Positions 1-4,795 of a stretch of 5,746 nucleotides of DNA are shown here, piece after piece. Source of the stretch: Phycisphaerales bacterium. GTDB lineage: Bacteria > Planctomycetota > Phycisphaerae > Phycisphaerales > SM1A02. The translations under genes and the position numbers were made by a program. Under the pieces are notes generated by a model that saw only the letters and a list, made by a program, of their open reading frames with translations, had not been told where the DNA came from and did not search any database. Within the stretch, counting starts at the first letter, position 1. Each line of letters starts with the position of its first letter. The stretch is taken from the NCBI GenBank assembly GCA_007127615.1, contig SKZB01000169.1, positions 1-5,746 on the forward strand, in the 5' to 3' direction.

Positions 1-16
1 CGGAACGCATCCCGCC

Positions 17-799
17 ATGAACGAAAAGACCCATGACTTTGACCAGTACGCTGATCTCGGCGAGCTGCCGGGCAAACTGATCGTCGTTGAAGGCATCGAC
101 GGCTCGGGCAAGAGCACCCAGCTCGATCTGCTTGAGAAGTGGCTGTCCTCGCAGGGTTACAGCGTGTCGTTCAGCGCGTGGAACTCTTCGCCTTTGGTCA
201 AGGAAACGACCAGCTACGGCAAGGCGAAGCGCATGCTGAGCCCGATGACGTTCAGTCTGATTCACACCGCGGACTTTGCCGACCGCCTCGAGCGAACCAT
301 TCTGCCGCCGCTGCGCGCGGGAGCGATCGTGCTGGCGGACCGGTACATTTACACGGCCTTTGCCCGTGATGTCGCGCGGGGAATCGATCCGATGTTCGTG
401 CGACAGAACTATCGGTTTGCGCCGGAACCGACGGTCGCGTTCTACTTCCGCGTGCCACTGGAAGAAGCGCTCAACCGGATCCTGTCGGGACGGCCTGAAC
501 TCAAGTATTACGAGGCGGGCATGGATCTCGGCCTCAGCGAAGACCCGTACAAGAGCTTCGAGCTCTTCCAGGGCCGCATTCTGAATCAGTACGACCAGAT
601 GGCGAGCGAATATGACCTGCAGGTGATCGACGCCACGCTGCCGATCGCCCAGCAGCAGCAACTGATGCGGGAGCTGGTCCGGCCGCATCTGGAGGGCGTC
701 CTGCGCACGCCGGTCCTGCCGCACGGTGAGGTCTTCCGCGAAGAGGGATTGGTCGGCCGGTACATCGGCGAGCTGTCCGGCGACTGGCGTCACGATTGA
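17..799 (+). CDS. Thymidylate-kinase-like P-loop nucleotide kinase
   Basis: This 260-residue cytoplasmic protein has the thymidylate kinase fold signature. Residues 20-35 form a beta strand and Walker A loop (VEGIDGSGKSTQ, Lys32 binding phosphate). The DRY motif of the family is at 108-110, followed by YTAFARD. The family transfers phosphate from ATP to dTMP to give dTDP for DNA synthesis. Two things are unusual. The REPGGT-type segment that normally follows the second strand is replaced by AWNSSPLVKETT (54-65). The protein is also longer than the usual 205-215 residues, with about 18 extra at the N-terminus and about 35 at the C-terminus. The segment with YYEAGMDLGLS (164-174), SFELFQGR and a following QYDQM replaces the classical Arg-rich lid. 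I think it belongs to a TMK-like side branch whose substrate may not be dTMP. The ATG at 17 has no clear Shine-Dalgarno, and the frame is open back to the window edge, so the true start could be upstream. Kinase fold sure; substrate unsure. Confidence 0.85.
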   Translation: MNEKTHDFDQYADLGELPGKLIVVEGIDGSGKSTQLDLLEKWLSSQGYSVSFSAWNSSPLVKETTSYGKAKRMLSPMTFSLIHTADFADRLERTILPPLRAGAIVLADRYIYTAFARDVARGIDPMFVRQNYRFAPEPTVAFYFRVPLEEALNRILSGRPELKYYEAGMDLGLSEDPYKSFELFQGRILNQYDQMASEYDLQVIDATLPIAQQQQLMRELVRPHLEGVLRTPVLPHGEVFREEGLVGRYIGELSGDWRHD

Positions 800-828
800 T
801 CCGGATGGACTTATCGGGCTGCGCGGAA

Positions 829-860
829 GCGGGTTGGCGGCAGATCACCTGACCACCCGC
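829..860 (+). other. Stem-loop just downstream of the TMK-like gene
   Basis: GCGGGTTGG at 829-837 pairs with CCACCCGC at 853-860, giving eight base pairs with one bulged T (835) and a 15-nt loop. It lies 30 bp after the stop codon. No T-run follows on the plus strand, so it is not a canonical intrinsic terminator. It could protect the 3' end of the transcript or mark a Rho-dependent end. In such GC-rich DNA a chance origin is possible. Confidence 0.35.
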
Positions 861-893
861 CCCGGCCATCTTCGGCAATCCGGTTCAACCCGC

Positions 894-931
894 AAAAAAG
901 ACATTCGGGCCCACCGGTGTGGGCCCGAATG
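894..931 (-). terminator. Intrinsic terminator of the tRNA-Glu transcript
   Basis: On the minus strand, 12 nt after the tRNA 3' end, positions 931-919 pair with 914-902 in a perfect 13-bp stem (CATTCGGGCCCAC and its complement) with a 4-nt loop. The stem is followed by TC and then six consecutive T (899-894). This is a textbook Rho-independent terminator for the minus-strand tRNA. On the plus strand the hairpin has no T-run after it, so it should not efficiently stop transcription arriving from the kinase gene. Confidence 0.88.
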
Positions 932-943
932 CTTTCGGACAGG

Positions 944-1018
944 CGACCCCAAGGGGATTCGAACCCCTGTTCCCAGGATGAAAACCTGGTGTCCTGGACC
1001 TGACTAGACGATGGGGTC
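944..1018 (-). tRNA. tRNA-Glu (anticodon UUC)
   Basis: Read on the minus strand, this is a complete 75-nt cloverleaf. The acceptor arm GACCCCA (1018-1012) pairs with TGGGGTC (951-945). The D arm is GTCTAGTCAGGTCCAGGAC. The anticodon stem CCAGG/CCTGG encloses loop TTTTCAT with anticodon TTC at 982-980. The variable loop is GAAC, and the T arm is AGGGG-TTCGAAT-CCCCT. The discriminator base is G (944), as in bacterial tRNA-Glu. The next bases are CCT rather than CCA, so the CCA tail must be added enzymatically. Apart from the stem bases and part of the D loop it closely resembles E. coli tRNA-Glu. It lies antisense between two plus-strand genes, with its own promoter and terminator. Confidence 0.98.
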
Positions 1019-1035
1019 AAGGGGAAGAGCGGCAC

Positions 1036-1063
1036 ATGATACGCAAATTCTTCGTCCGGGCAA
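1036..1063 (-). promoter_or_regulatory. Probable sigma-70-type promoter of tRNA-Glu
   Basis: On the minus strand a -35-like TTGCCC (1063-1058) and a -10-like TATCAT (1041-1036) are separated by 16 bp. The -10 box ends 17 bp before the first tRNA base, leaving a short leader. Both hexamers match the consensus at four of six positions. Position and spacing make this the best candidate in the interval. Confidence 0.55.
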
Positions 1064-1121
1064 GCCCCTCGGCTGCAGTTTCGACTCAGCCGGAGGCAAA
1101 ATCAGGCCGATAAGCCCTTTC

Positions 1122-1538
1122 ATGAATACCTCACGCCTTCGGTTTCAACGTGTGCTCACCGTCGTCGCCTGCGGCGTGGCGTTCATCGCCATGGCGAGCG
1201 TGTTCGTTCCCTTCGACAGCTACGGCGATCCGGATCCCTTCGAGACGCCCGGCCCGGCGGTGGTGCCCCAGCACGAAGAGCACGGCTCCGTCGATCCGCA
1301 CGAAGGACTCGCGCAGATCGGGACGCTCGAACACTCCTGCTACCTGGTGCGCGTCTACGCCACGGAACGCGAGCCCCGGTACTCGGTCTACGATCGAACC
1401 GACGGCCGCGAACTCGGTGTGCTGCTGAGCGAGGAGCAGGTTGAAGAGTGGTTCCCCGAGCTGCCGCTCCGCGGGATCGACTTTGGTGCTCCGAAACAGT
1501 ACATGATGGTGCCGACCGACCGGTTCGGCGGCCGGTGA
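1122..1538 (+). CDS. Small membrane-anchored or exported protein, unknown function
   Basis: This is a 138-residue protein I do not recognise. The N-terminus has basic residues (MNTSRLRFQR) followed by a hydrophobic stretch at 11-30, so it is either a signal peptide or a single membrane anchor with the rest outside the cytoplasm. VVAC (14-17) resembles a lipobox, but the Cys sits in the middle of the hydrophobic stretch, so I do not call a lipoprotein. Residues 31-62 are an acidic, Pro-rich linker. Residues 63-115 look like a small folded domain with alternating beta-like segments (HSCYLVRVYA, YSVYDRTDGRELG) and a helix around EEQVEEWFPEL. The frame is open upstream to 1011, inside the tRNA gene, so I chose the ATG at 1122, which directly precedes the anchor. 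A GGAGG at 1092-1096 is too far away (25 nt) to serve this start. The gene may be co-transcribed with the nucleosidase-like gene 51 bp downstream. Confidence 0.75.
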   Translation: MNTSRLRFQRVLTVVACGVAFIAMASVFVPFDSYGDPDPFETPGPAVVPQHEEHGSVDPHEGLAQIGTLEHSCYLVRVYATEREPRYSVYDRTDGRELGVLLSEEQVEEWFPELPLRGIDFGAPKQYMMVPTDRFGGR

Positions 1539-1589
1539 TCGTCGGACCGCCCCCCGAATCGCACCATACCGGGTACGCTTGGCCGGATC

Positions 1590-2312
1590 ATGGCCGCAGT
1601 GCCCCCCGCTTCAGACGCCGGTGCTCTTCGCGCCGCCGTCATTCTCTGTCCTCTCCGACATGAATGGCGCGCGGTCCACCGTGCATTGCGATCTTTCGCC
1701 CCGGGGGTGCGGGTTCTCTGCACCGGCCCGGGTCATCACGCTTTGGAGCGCATTCGGCCGGAACTGGAAAGAGCTCTTGAAGCCGACCGATCCGGTGCGA
1801 ACGCGCCGCTGATTCTGGCGGGGCTGGCCGGTGCGCTGACCACCGAAGCCCGGGTGGGGACCACCTACCGTATTGATCGCGTGGTCCCGGACCGGGGCGA
1901 GGGGCGCGTGCCGACATGGACCGGCATGCTCGATCATCTGCCCGGCGCTTCACTGACCCCAACGAGCCGGGCGGTCCACCGGCCGGAGGACCGTCGATCG
2001 CTCAACCGGGAGACCGGCGCGGAGCTGGTCGATATGGAGTCCTCCGGATTGATCGAGTTGGCCGATCGGGTCGGGCGCCGCTGGGCGATCGTGAGAAGCA
2101 TCAGCGATGGCGTCGATGATCGCCTGCCCGACGGCATCGACGACTGGATCAATGACCGCGGCGGGGTGCGGCCGATGCGAATCCTCGCCAGCTGCGCCGG
2201 ACGGCCGGGCACGCTCCTGGATTTGATCCGGCTCCAGCGTTCAAGCCATCGGGCGCTGCAATCGCTGGTCGCGTCGCTGGAAGCGGCATTGAGCCGGACT
2301 GAGCCGGACTGA
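1590..2312 (+). CDS. Nucleoside phosphorylase superfamily protein (HpnG / MTA-SAH nucleosidase-like)
   Basis: This 240-residue cytoplasmic protein has the landmarks of the purine nucleoside phosphorylase / MTA-SAH nucleosidase fold in order. They are an N-terminal strand with CPLRHEW (Glu25, where nucleosidases carry a catalytic acid), a Gly-containing turn TGPG (45-48), the core strand LILAGLAGAL (74-83), VDMES (147-151, ribose-binding Glu150) and RSISD (169-173, catalytic Asp173 that would protonate the purine). All expected acids are present, so activity is likely. The middle section between strand and VDMES is short. The tail (about 187-232: GGVRP, then RPGTLLDLIRLQRSSHRAL) resembles the hopanoid-associated phosphorylase HpnG, which removes adenine from adenosylhopane. 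No other hopanoid gene is in the window, so the substrate is inference. The start is the ATG at 1590 with only a weak upstream GG-rich stretch. Confidence 0.85.
   Translation: MAAVPPASDAGALRAAVILCPLRHEWRAVHRALRSFAPGVRVLCTGPGHHALERIRPELERALEADRSGANAPLILAGLAGALTTEARVGTTYRIDRVVPDRGEGRVPTWTGMLDHLPGASLTPTSRAVHRPEDRRSLNRETGAELVDMESSGLIELADRVGRRWAIVRSISDGVDDRLPDGIDDWINDRGGVRPMRILASCAGRPGTLLDLIRLQRSSHRALQSLVASLEAALSRTEPD
2291..2310 (+). repeat. Perfect 10-bp tandem duplication at the 3' end of the nucleosidase-like gene
   Basis: GAGCCGGACT occurs twice head to tail (2291-2300 and 2301-2310). A degenerate third copy, GAACCGGAGC, follows at 2311-2320. The unit is not a multiple of three, so the duplication is read in two frames and creates the C-terminus (SRTEPD) and the TGA stop. 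It looks like a recent slippage event that set the present end of the protein. Confidence 0.8.
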
Positions 2313-2331
2313 ACCGGAGCCGGAGCGTGCG

Positions 2332-2380
2332 TAAAGCGGCGCCGCCGGGGCCGACAGGGCAAGCGGCCTCACCCGCTTTA
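2332..2380. repeat. Nested inverted repeat after the nucleosidase-like gene
   Basis: TAAAGCGG (2332-2339) is the reverse complement of CCGCTTTA (2373-2380). Inside it, GCCGC (2341-2345) pairs with GCGGC (2363-2367). It begins 20 bp after the stop codon and has no T-run on either strand. It may be a transcript-end structure. Confidence 0.5.
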
Positions 2381-2383
2381 AAC

Positions 2384-2425
2384 GGAATAGGTCCGCACCA
2401 CTCGAAGAGCGATGCGGACCATTCC
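2384..2425. repeat. Strong 13-bp stem-loop with one bulge
   Basis: GGAAT (2384-2388) and GGTCCGCA (2390-2397) pair with TGCGGACCATTCC (2413-2425), leaving a single bulged A at 2389. In the 15-nt loop, CTC and GAG can pair further. On the plus strand a pyrimidine-rich stretch (TTCTCCTCC) follows instead of a T-run. It probably acts as a 3' end structure for the 1590-2312 transcript, but this is inferred from position alone. Confidence 0.6.
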
Positions 2426-2455
2426 TTCTCCTCCATCTGGCCTTTCTTCTTTCGC

Positions 2456-2486
2456 TGCCATCGGCTTCTCCACAGATCCGATGGCA
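2456..2486. repeat. Perfect 9-bp stem-loop
   Basis: TGCCATCGG (2456-2464) and CCGATGGCA (2478-2486) are exact reverse complements around a 13-nt loop. It is the third inverted repeat in 155 bp after the nucleosidase-like gene. No T-run follows. Confidence 0.55.
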
Positions 2487-2542
2487 ATTCCCTTCCGGCG
2501 AACGTCGTCCTCTCTCCGTGCCGTCGAGCCTGTAATCCTCCT

Positions 2543-2622
2543 CCAATCCCCCGACCAATCCCCTTCCAAACCCGTTCGCGAATACTTTTCTGATGACTCT
2601 CTTCTGACGACTCTCTCTCTCT
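2543..2622 (+). repeat. Pyrimidine-rich tract with short tandem repeats
   Basis: CCAATCCCC occurs at 2543-2551 and 2555-2563 (12-bp period). A 14-bp unit, TTCTGATGACTCTC, is duplicated directly adjacent with one T-to-C change (2588-2601 and 2602-2615). It runs into six CT dinucleotides (2611-2622). Within 2581-2660 about three quarters of plus-strand bases are pyrimidines. The pattern suggests slippage-prone, non-coding DNA. Confidence 0.65.
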
Positions 2623-2703
2623 GAATGCCCCCCACCACTCCATTCCCTTCCCCGCGTCCGAACTTCATCCGCCGGTGAGCAAGGATGAATCGCATCGCGG
2701 AAT

Positions 2704-2742
2704 GCTCTCGGAGATCGCTCCAAGGGAGCGCTGCAGGAGAGC
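2704..2742. repeat. Two-tier stem-loop
   Basis: GCTCTC (2704-2709) pairs with GAGAGC (2737-2742). Inside, CGCTCC (2716-2721) pairs with GGAGCG (2725-2730) around a 3-nt loop. The two six-base-pair helices are separated by a symmetric 6/6 internal loop. Each helix alone could be chance, but the nested arrangement makes a real structure more likely. Confidence 0.45.
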
Positions 2743-2841
2743 AGGCCTCGTCGGACCGTTTCGTTTCGCGGGGGGTGCCGGCACATGGGGGCTCAACACC
2801 TGGCTCCGCGAGGATCCGATTGACACGATCATCTCACACAC

Positions 2842-2889
2842 CGGGTGAACCGCAGAGTCGACCTCCACGTTCGACTGTGCGATCACCCG
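2842..2889. repeat. Long imperfect palindrome (48 bp), strongest fold in the gap
   Basis: The outer helix CGGGTGA (2842-2848) pairs with TCACCCG (2883-2889). After a small 3/2 internal loop, GCAGAGTCGA (2852-2861) pairs with TCGACTGTGC (2871-2880) with one G-G mismatch, around a 9-nt loop. Sixteen Watson-Crick pairs lie in 48 bases, with two more outside if C2841 is bulged. No T-run follows on either strand, so it is not a simple terminator. It may be part of a structured RNA, a protein-binding palindrome, or a mobile-element remnant. Confidence 0.65.
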
Positions 2890-2927
2890 TGCTGAATGAA
2901 CTGTCTCAGCCACATCGCGGTAGCCAG

Positions 2928-2953
2928 GGCGAAGGATGACATATCCGTTCGCC
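2928..2953. repeat. 10-bp stem-loop with one bulge
   Basis: GGCGAA (2928-2933) pairs with TTCGCC (2948-2953). GGAT (2934-2937) pairs with ATCC (2943-2946), leaving G2947 as a single bulge and a 5-nt loop GACAT. The one-bulge design resembles the stem-loops at 829-860 and 2384-2425, although the sequences differ. Confidence 0.55.
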
Positions 2954-3145
2954 GAAGTGAACAATTGTACCACACCCTTCGGGCCGTGCGAATGCGACTC
3001 CGCGAAATGTGCGGCGCCGCGCCGACTCGACCCGGCCGACGACCCCGATCATCGCGGCGACGAAGGGCGCGGCCGTCACGGGAAGGTCTTCAATTTCAAT
3101 GGCTTGTGGTTTCTGCCCGGCGAAGCTCCGGTCCGCGACCGTCTC

Positions 3146-3173
3146 TTCATATTGATTGTGAGATAATTGACAA
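3146..3173 (-). promoter_or_regulatory. Possible minus-strand promoter in AT-rich island
   Basis: On the minus strand TTGTCA (3173-3168) and TATGAA (3151-3146) are spaced by 16 bp within an AT-rich island that stands out from its GC-rich surroundings. No convincing gene lies downstream. The open frame running to 2906 and the hairpins at 2928-2953 and 2842-2889 would be in its path. Confidence 0.3.
3159..3167 (+). promoter_or_regulatory. Possible plus-strand extended -10 promoter
   Basis: TGAGATAAT (3159-3167) matches the extended -10 pattern TGn followed by TATAAT with one mismatch. No good -35 box is present, which extended -10 promoters tolerate. Transcription would start near 3174 and run about 500 nt to the intrinsic terminator at 3629-3671. 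It overlaps the possible opposing promoter on the other strand. Confidence 0.3.
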
Positions 3174-3496
3174 CAATTGACAGGCCCGCGGGTCGTTCGC
3201 CCGCCATCGACGGTCGGAAGCTCCGGGGAAGCGCGGTCAGACGGTGGCCCGCGCCCTCGCCTCTCCCCGATCTCCTTCCGAACTTCCCGGAAACTCAAGG
3301 TGGCTCAACCGCTCGGGGCGCCGCCTCCCGCTCGAAGTCAGTTGCCGGGAAACGGCCATCGGCCGCCCACCTGATCCGGGGGCGCGTGGCGAGTCAGAGC
3401 GACCTCCGCGAATCCGAAAATCGCCGTGGCGCAGGATCTCACCACACCGGCGGGACCGGTGAACGCACCGGAAGCGACATCATCCATAACCCTTTG

Positions 3497-3525
3497 ATGA
3501 TAAAAGGTTTGTAAAAATCTTTCAG
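3497..3525 (-). promoter_or_regulatory. Possible minus-strand promoter in second AT-rich island
   Basis: On the minus strand CTGAAA (3525-3520) and TATCAT (3502-3497) are separated by the ideal 17 bp. The -10 hexamer is the same as in the proposed tRNA-Glu promoter. The predicted start, near 3490, lies about 3 nt before an ATG (3487) that opens a 49-codon frame ending at 3338. The surrounding 3490-3522 is unusually AT-rich for this window. Confidence 0.35.
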
Positions 3526-3628
3526 ATCCGCCGATTCCACCGTGGCCAAAGCTCGCGGGGGACGCTACTGTGAATCGGTCTCACGACCATTCATTTGCTT
3601 CTACGCGGCCTTCTGGCCGTGGCGCAAA

Positions 3629-3671
3629 CCGTCGTCCGGAAGTGTCGGAGCGTCCGGACGGCGGCTTTTTT
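3629..3671 (+). terminator. Strong intrinsic terminator, partly bidirectional
   Basis: Positions 3629-3640 pair with 3653-3664 (core GTCCGGA/TCCGGAC) in a 12-bp stem with one G-U pair and a 12-nt loop. The stem is followed on the plus strand by C and six T (3666-3671). This is a convincing plus-strand terminator, yet no recognisable plus-strand gene precedes it. On the minus strand the hairpin follows the stop codon of the PfkB-like gene (3672-3670), preceded by an A-run and followed by only TTT, so it probably also ends that transcript, less efficiently. Confidence 0.75.
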
Positions 3672-4551
3672 ATGCGCTGTTCGCATCGCCTGCCTCGCTG
3701 GCATCATTTGAATCATTTGAATCATGCGATCCCGGAGAACACGCCCGATCCCCCGCGCTCACCACATCTTCGATGGCGGCACCGTCAAGCAGCGCACCCA
3801 CGATCGCGACCGCGACTTCGCATTGTTGTGATTCTCCGATCGGCGAACGCAACGGCAGGTTGGATTCATTCGTGTGCAGGCGTCCCCGGTGCGCTGCGTC
3901 AACGACGAGCGCCGCGGCCAATCCGTGACGGCGCAACGCGGACCGGACGCCGTCATCGGTCGGTTCTTCGCCGCCGAATCGCAATTCGCGCCACCCTGCC
4001 TCGTCCACGAACAGAACATCGCACCGCTCAAGCAGGCCGCCCGTTTCATTTCGAAAGTCATGCGAGACCGCCCGGCGTTCGGCGCGTCGGGTGAAGTCGG
4101 CAACCCGCAGTGAAGTCGTGCACGCGTCCAGAAAACGTCGAATGACCGATCCCGACTGCGCCGAACGCTGCGCCGTCAGGCCGAAAAACACGGCCTCGGC
4201 GCGCGGCGCGACATCCTGCAGATCAAAATCCCACTGAAGCGCATCGAACGCGGCGTGCGGCTCGATCGCCAGCCGCTCGCGCCCCGCGAGGTTCTGTACC
4301 GAAAGCCGCGCGGTGGGCAGATCCGGGTCGCTCTGCAGCAGCGACCGGTCGATCAGATCATGGTTCAGCAGTTCGCGCACCCGCTCACTTCGATCATCCT
4401 GTCCCAGCCGGCTGATTGGAATCGCGCGATGGCCGAATCCGGCCGCAGCCCGCGCGTAGGAAAAGGCGATACCGCCCGCGCACGGCCCGTCGGGACCGTT
4501 GACCAGCACCCCGTCGCCGATGGAGATCATGATCCGCGAAGTCTGAGCCAT
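3670..4551 (-). CDS. PfkB-fold (ribokinase family) protein, probably catalytically inactive
   Basis: This 293-residue protein has the PfkB carbohydrate-kinase layout. A Gly-Gly at 26-27 opens a helix (GGIAFSYARAAAGFG), then SRLGQDDRSERV (47-58) matches the family's conserved G-x-D-x-x-G region. A DFTRR segment (152-156) sits where the D-x-N-x-R strand belongs, and FVDEAGWREL (181-190) where the N-x-x-E motif belongs. The C-terminal signature DTTGAGDAF, whose Asp is the catalytic base and whose Gly residues bind phosphate, appears as SPIGESQQC (236-244): only one Gly survives and the Asp is gone. The N-x-x-E Asn is also missing. The reading frame is intact, so I infer a conserved pseudokinase or a sugar/nucleoside-binding protein rather than a decaying gene. 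The C-terminus (274-293) is a low-complexity acidic Ser/Asn/Asp tail encoded partly by a 9-bp repeat. The start ATG has only a weak GAGTAAG upstream; Met8 is an alternative. Confidence 0.8.
   Translation of the reverse strand: MAQTSRIMISIGDGVLVNGPDGPCAGGIAFSYARAAAGFGHRAIPISRLGQDDRSERVRELLNHDLIDRSLLQSDPDLPTARLSVQNLAGRERLAIEPHAAFDALQWDFDLQDVAPRAEAVFFGLTAQRSAQSGSVIRRFLDACTTSLRVADFTRRAERRAVSHDFRNETGGLLERCDVLFVDEAGWRELRFGGEEPTDDGVRSALRRHGLAAALVVDAAHRGRLHTNESNLPLRSPIGESQQCEVAVAIVGALLDGAAIEDVVSAGDRACSPGSHDSNDSNDASEAGDANSA
3704..3725 (-). repeat. 9-bp in-frame microrepeat in the PfkB-like C-terminus
   Basis: TCATTTGAA occurs twice head to tail (3704-3712 and 3713-3721), followed by a partial copy TCAT. 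Being three codons long, it keeps the frame and encodes the SND-SND repeat of the acidic tail on the minus strand. The AT-richer sequence contrasts with the rest of the gene. Confidence 0.8.
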
Positions 4552-4694
4552 GACACTTACTCTAGTCGAGACAGCGCTTTGTGTGGACGTCGCGCGGGTA
4601 ATCTCGAAGGTTCCGAAAAGTTGTTCAACCCGGAGGAAGACTCGGCCGAAACGATGGCCTGCCGGTCGTCCTGACCAGAGATGAGACCCGGCAG

Positions 4695-4723
4695 TTGCCC
4701 GCGCGCCGACCGTTCAGTACGCT
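4695..4723 (+). promoter_or_regulatory. Weak candidate promoter of the PagL-like gene
   Basis: TTGCCC (4695-4700) and TACGCT (4718-4723) are separated by 17 bp, and the -35 hexamer is identical to that proposed for tRNA-Glu. The -10 match is poor (three of six). The leader to the GTG start would be about 78 nt. The rest of the 256-bp divergent gap shows nothing better. Confidence 0.25.
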
Positions 4724-4795
4724 GCCCGCCCGGCGCGGTGGCATGCTCCATCCCGCCCCGCCCGGCGCGAGAGACTCTGTTCCCTTTTCCCCAAT

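Larger units (their letters stand above)
2313..3628. other. Gene-poor interval with stem-loops and promoter-like islands
   Basis: I find no convincing protein gene in this stretch. Open frames exist on both strands, but they overlap one another, lack recognisable domains and Shine-Dalgarno sites, and are rich in Arg, Pro and Ser as expected for random GC-rich DNA. The left third is pyrimidine-rich on the plus strand and carries short tandem repeats. The interval holds at least six good inverted repeats (listed separately), two AT-rich islands (3143-3182 and 3480-3525) and, just beyond it, a strong plus-strand terminator. It may hold non-coding RNA, small unrecognised genes, or decayed sequence. 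Confidence 0.6.

Noticed and set aside
1011..1121. Upstream extension of the 1122-1538 frame beginning inside the tRNA gene
   Set aside because: It would put coding sequence within the tRNA-Glu 5' end and its promoter on the other strand, and it would place the hydrophobic anchor inside the protein. The ATG at 1122 fits better.
1161..1172. Lipoprotein signal (VVAC) in the 1122-1538 protein
   Set aside because: Only about six hydrophobic residues precede the Cys and a long hydrophobic stretch follows it, so a membrane anchor or ordinary signal peptide is more likely.
2149..2786. Long minus-strand open frames opposite the end of the nucleosidase-like gene
   Set aside because: They overlap the real gene antisense, run through the hairpins and the CT microsatellite, have Arg/Gly/Glu-rich random composition, and show no domain or ribosome-binding site.
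3013..3022. Short GC palindromes such as GCGGCGCCGC and CCCGCGGG
   Set aside because: Perfect palindromes of 8-10 bp made only of G and C are expected by chance in DNA this GC-rich.
2936..3166. Plus-strand frame with several Cys residues
   Set aside because: It has no recognisable motif and no proper Shine-Dalgarno spacing, and it overlaps minus-strand frames of equal quality. The Cys residues are not arranged as a known metal site.
3542..4094. Plus-strand frames starting at 3542 and 3570 (the latter with GGGGGA 8 nt upstream)
   Set aside because: Both run straight through the strong terminator and then antisense to the PfkB-like gene, so they are most likely shadows.
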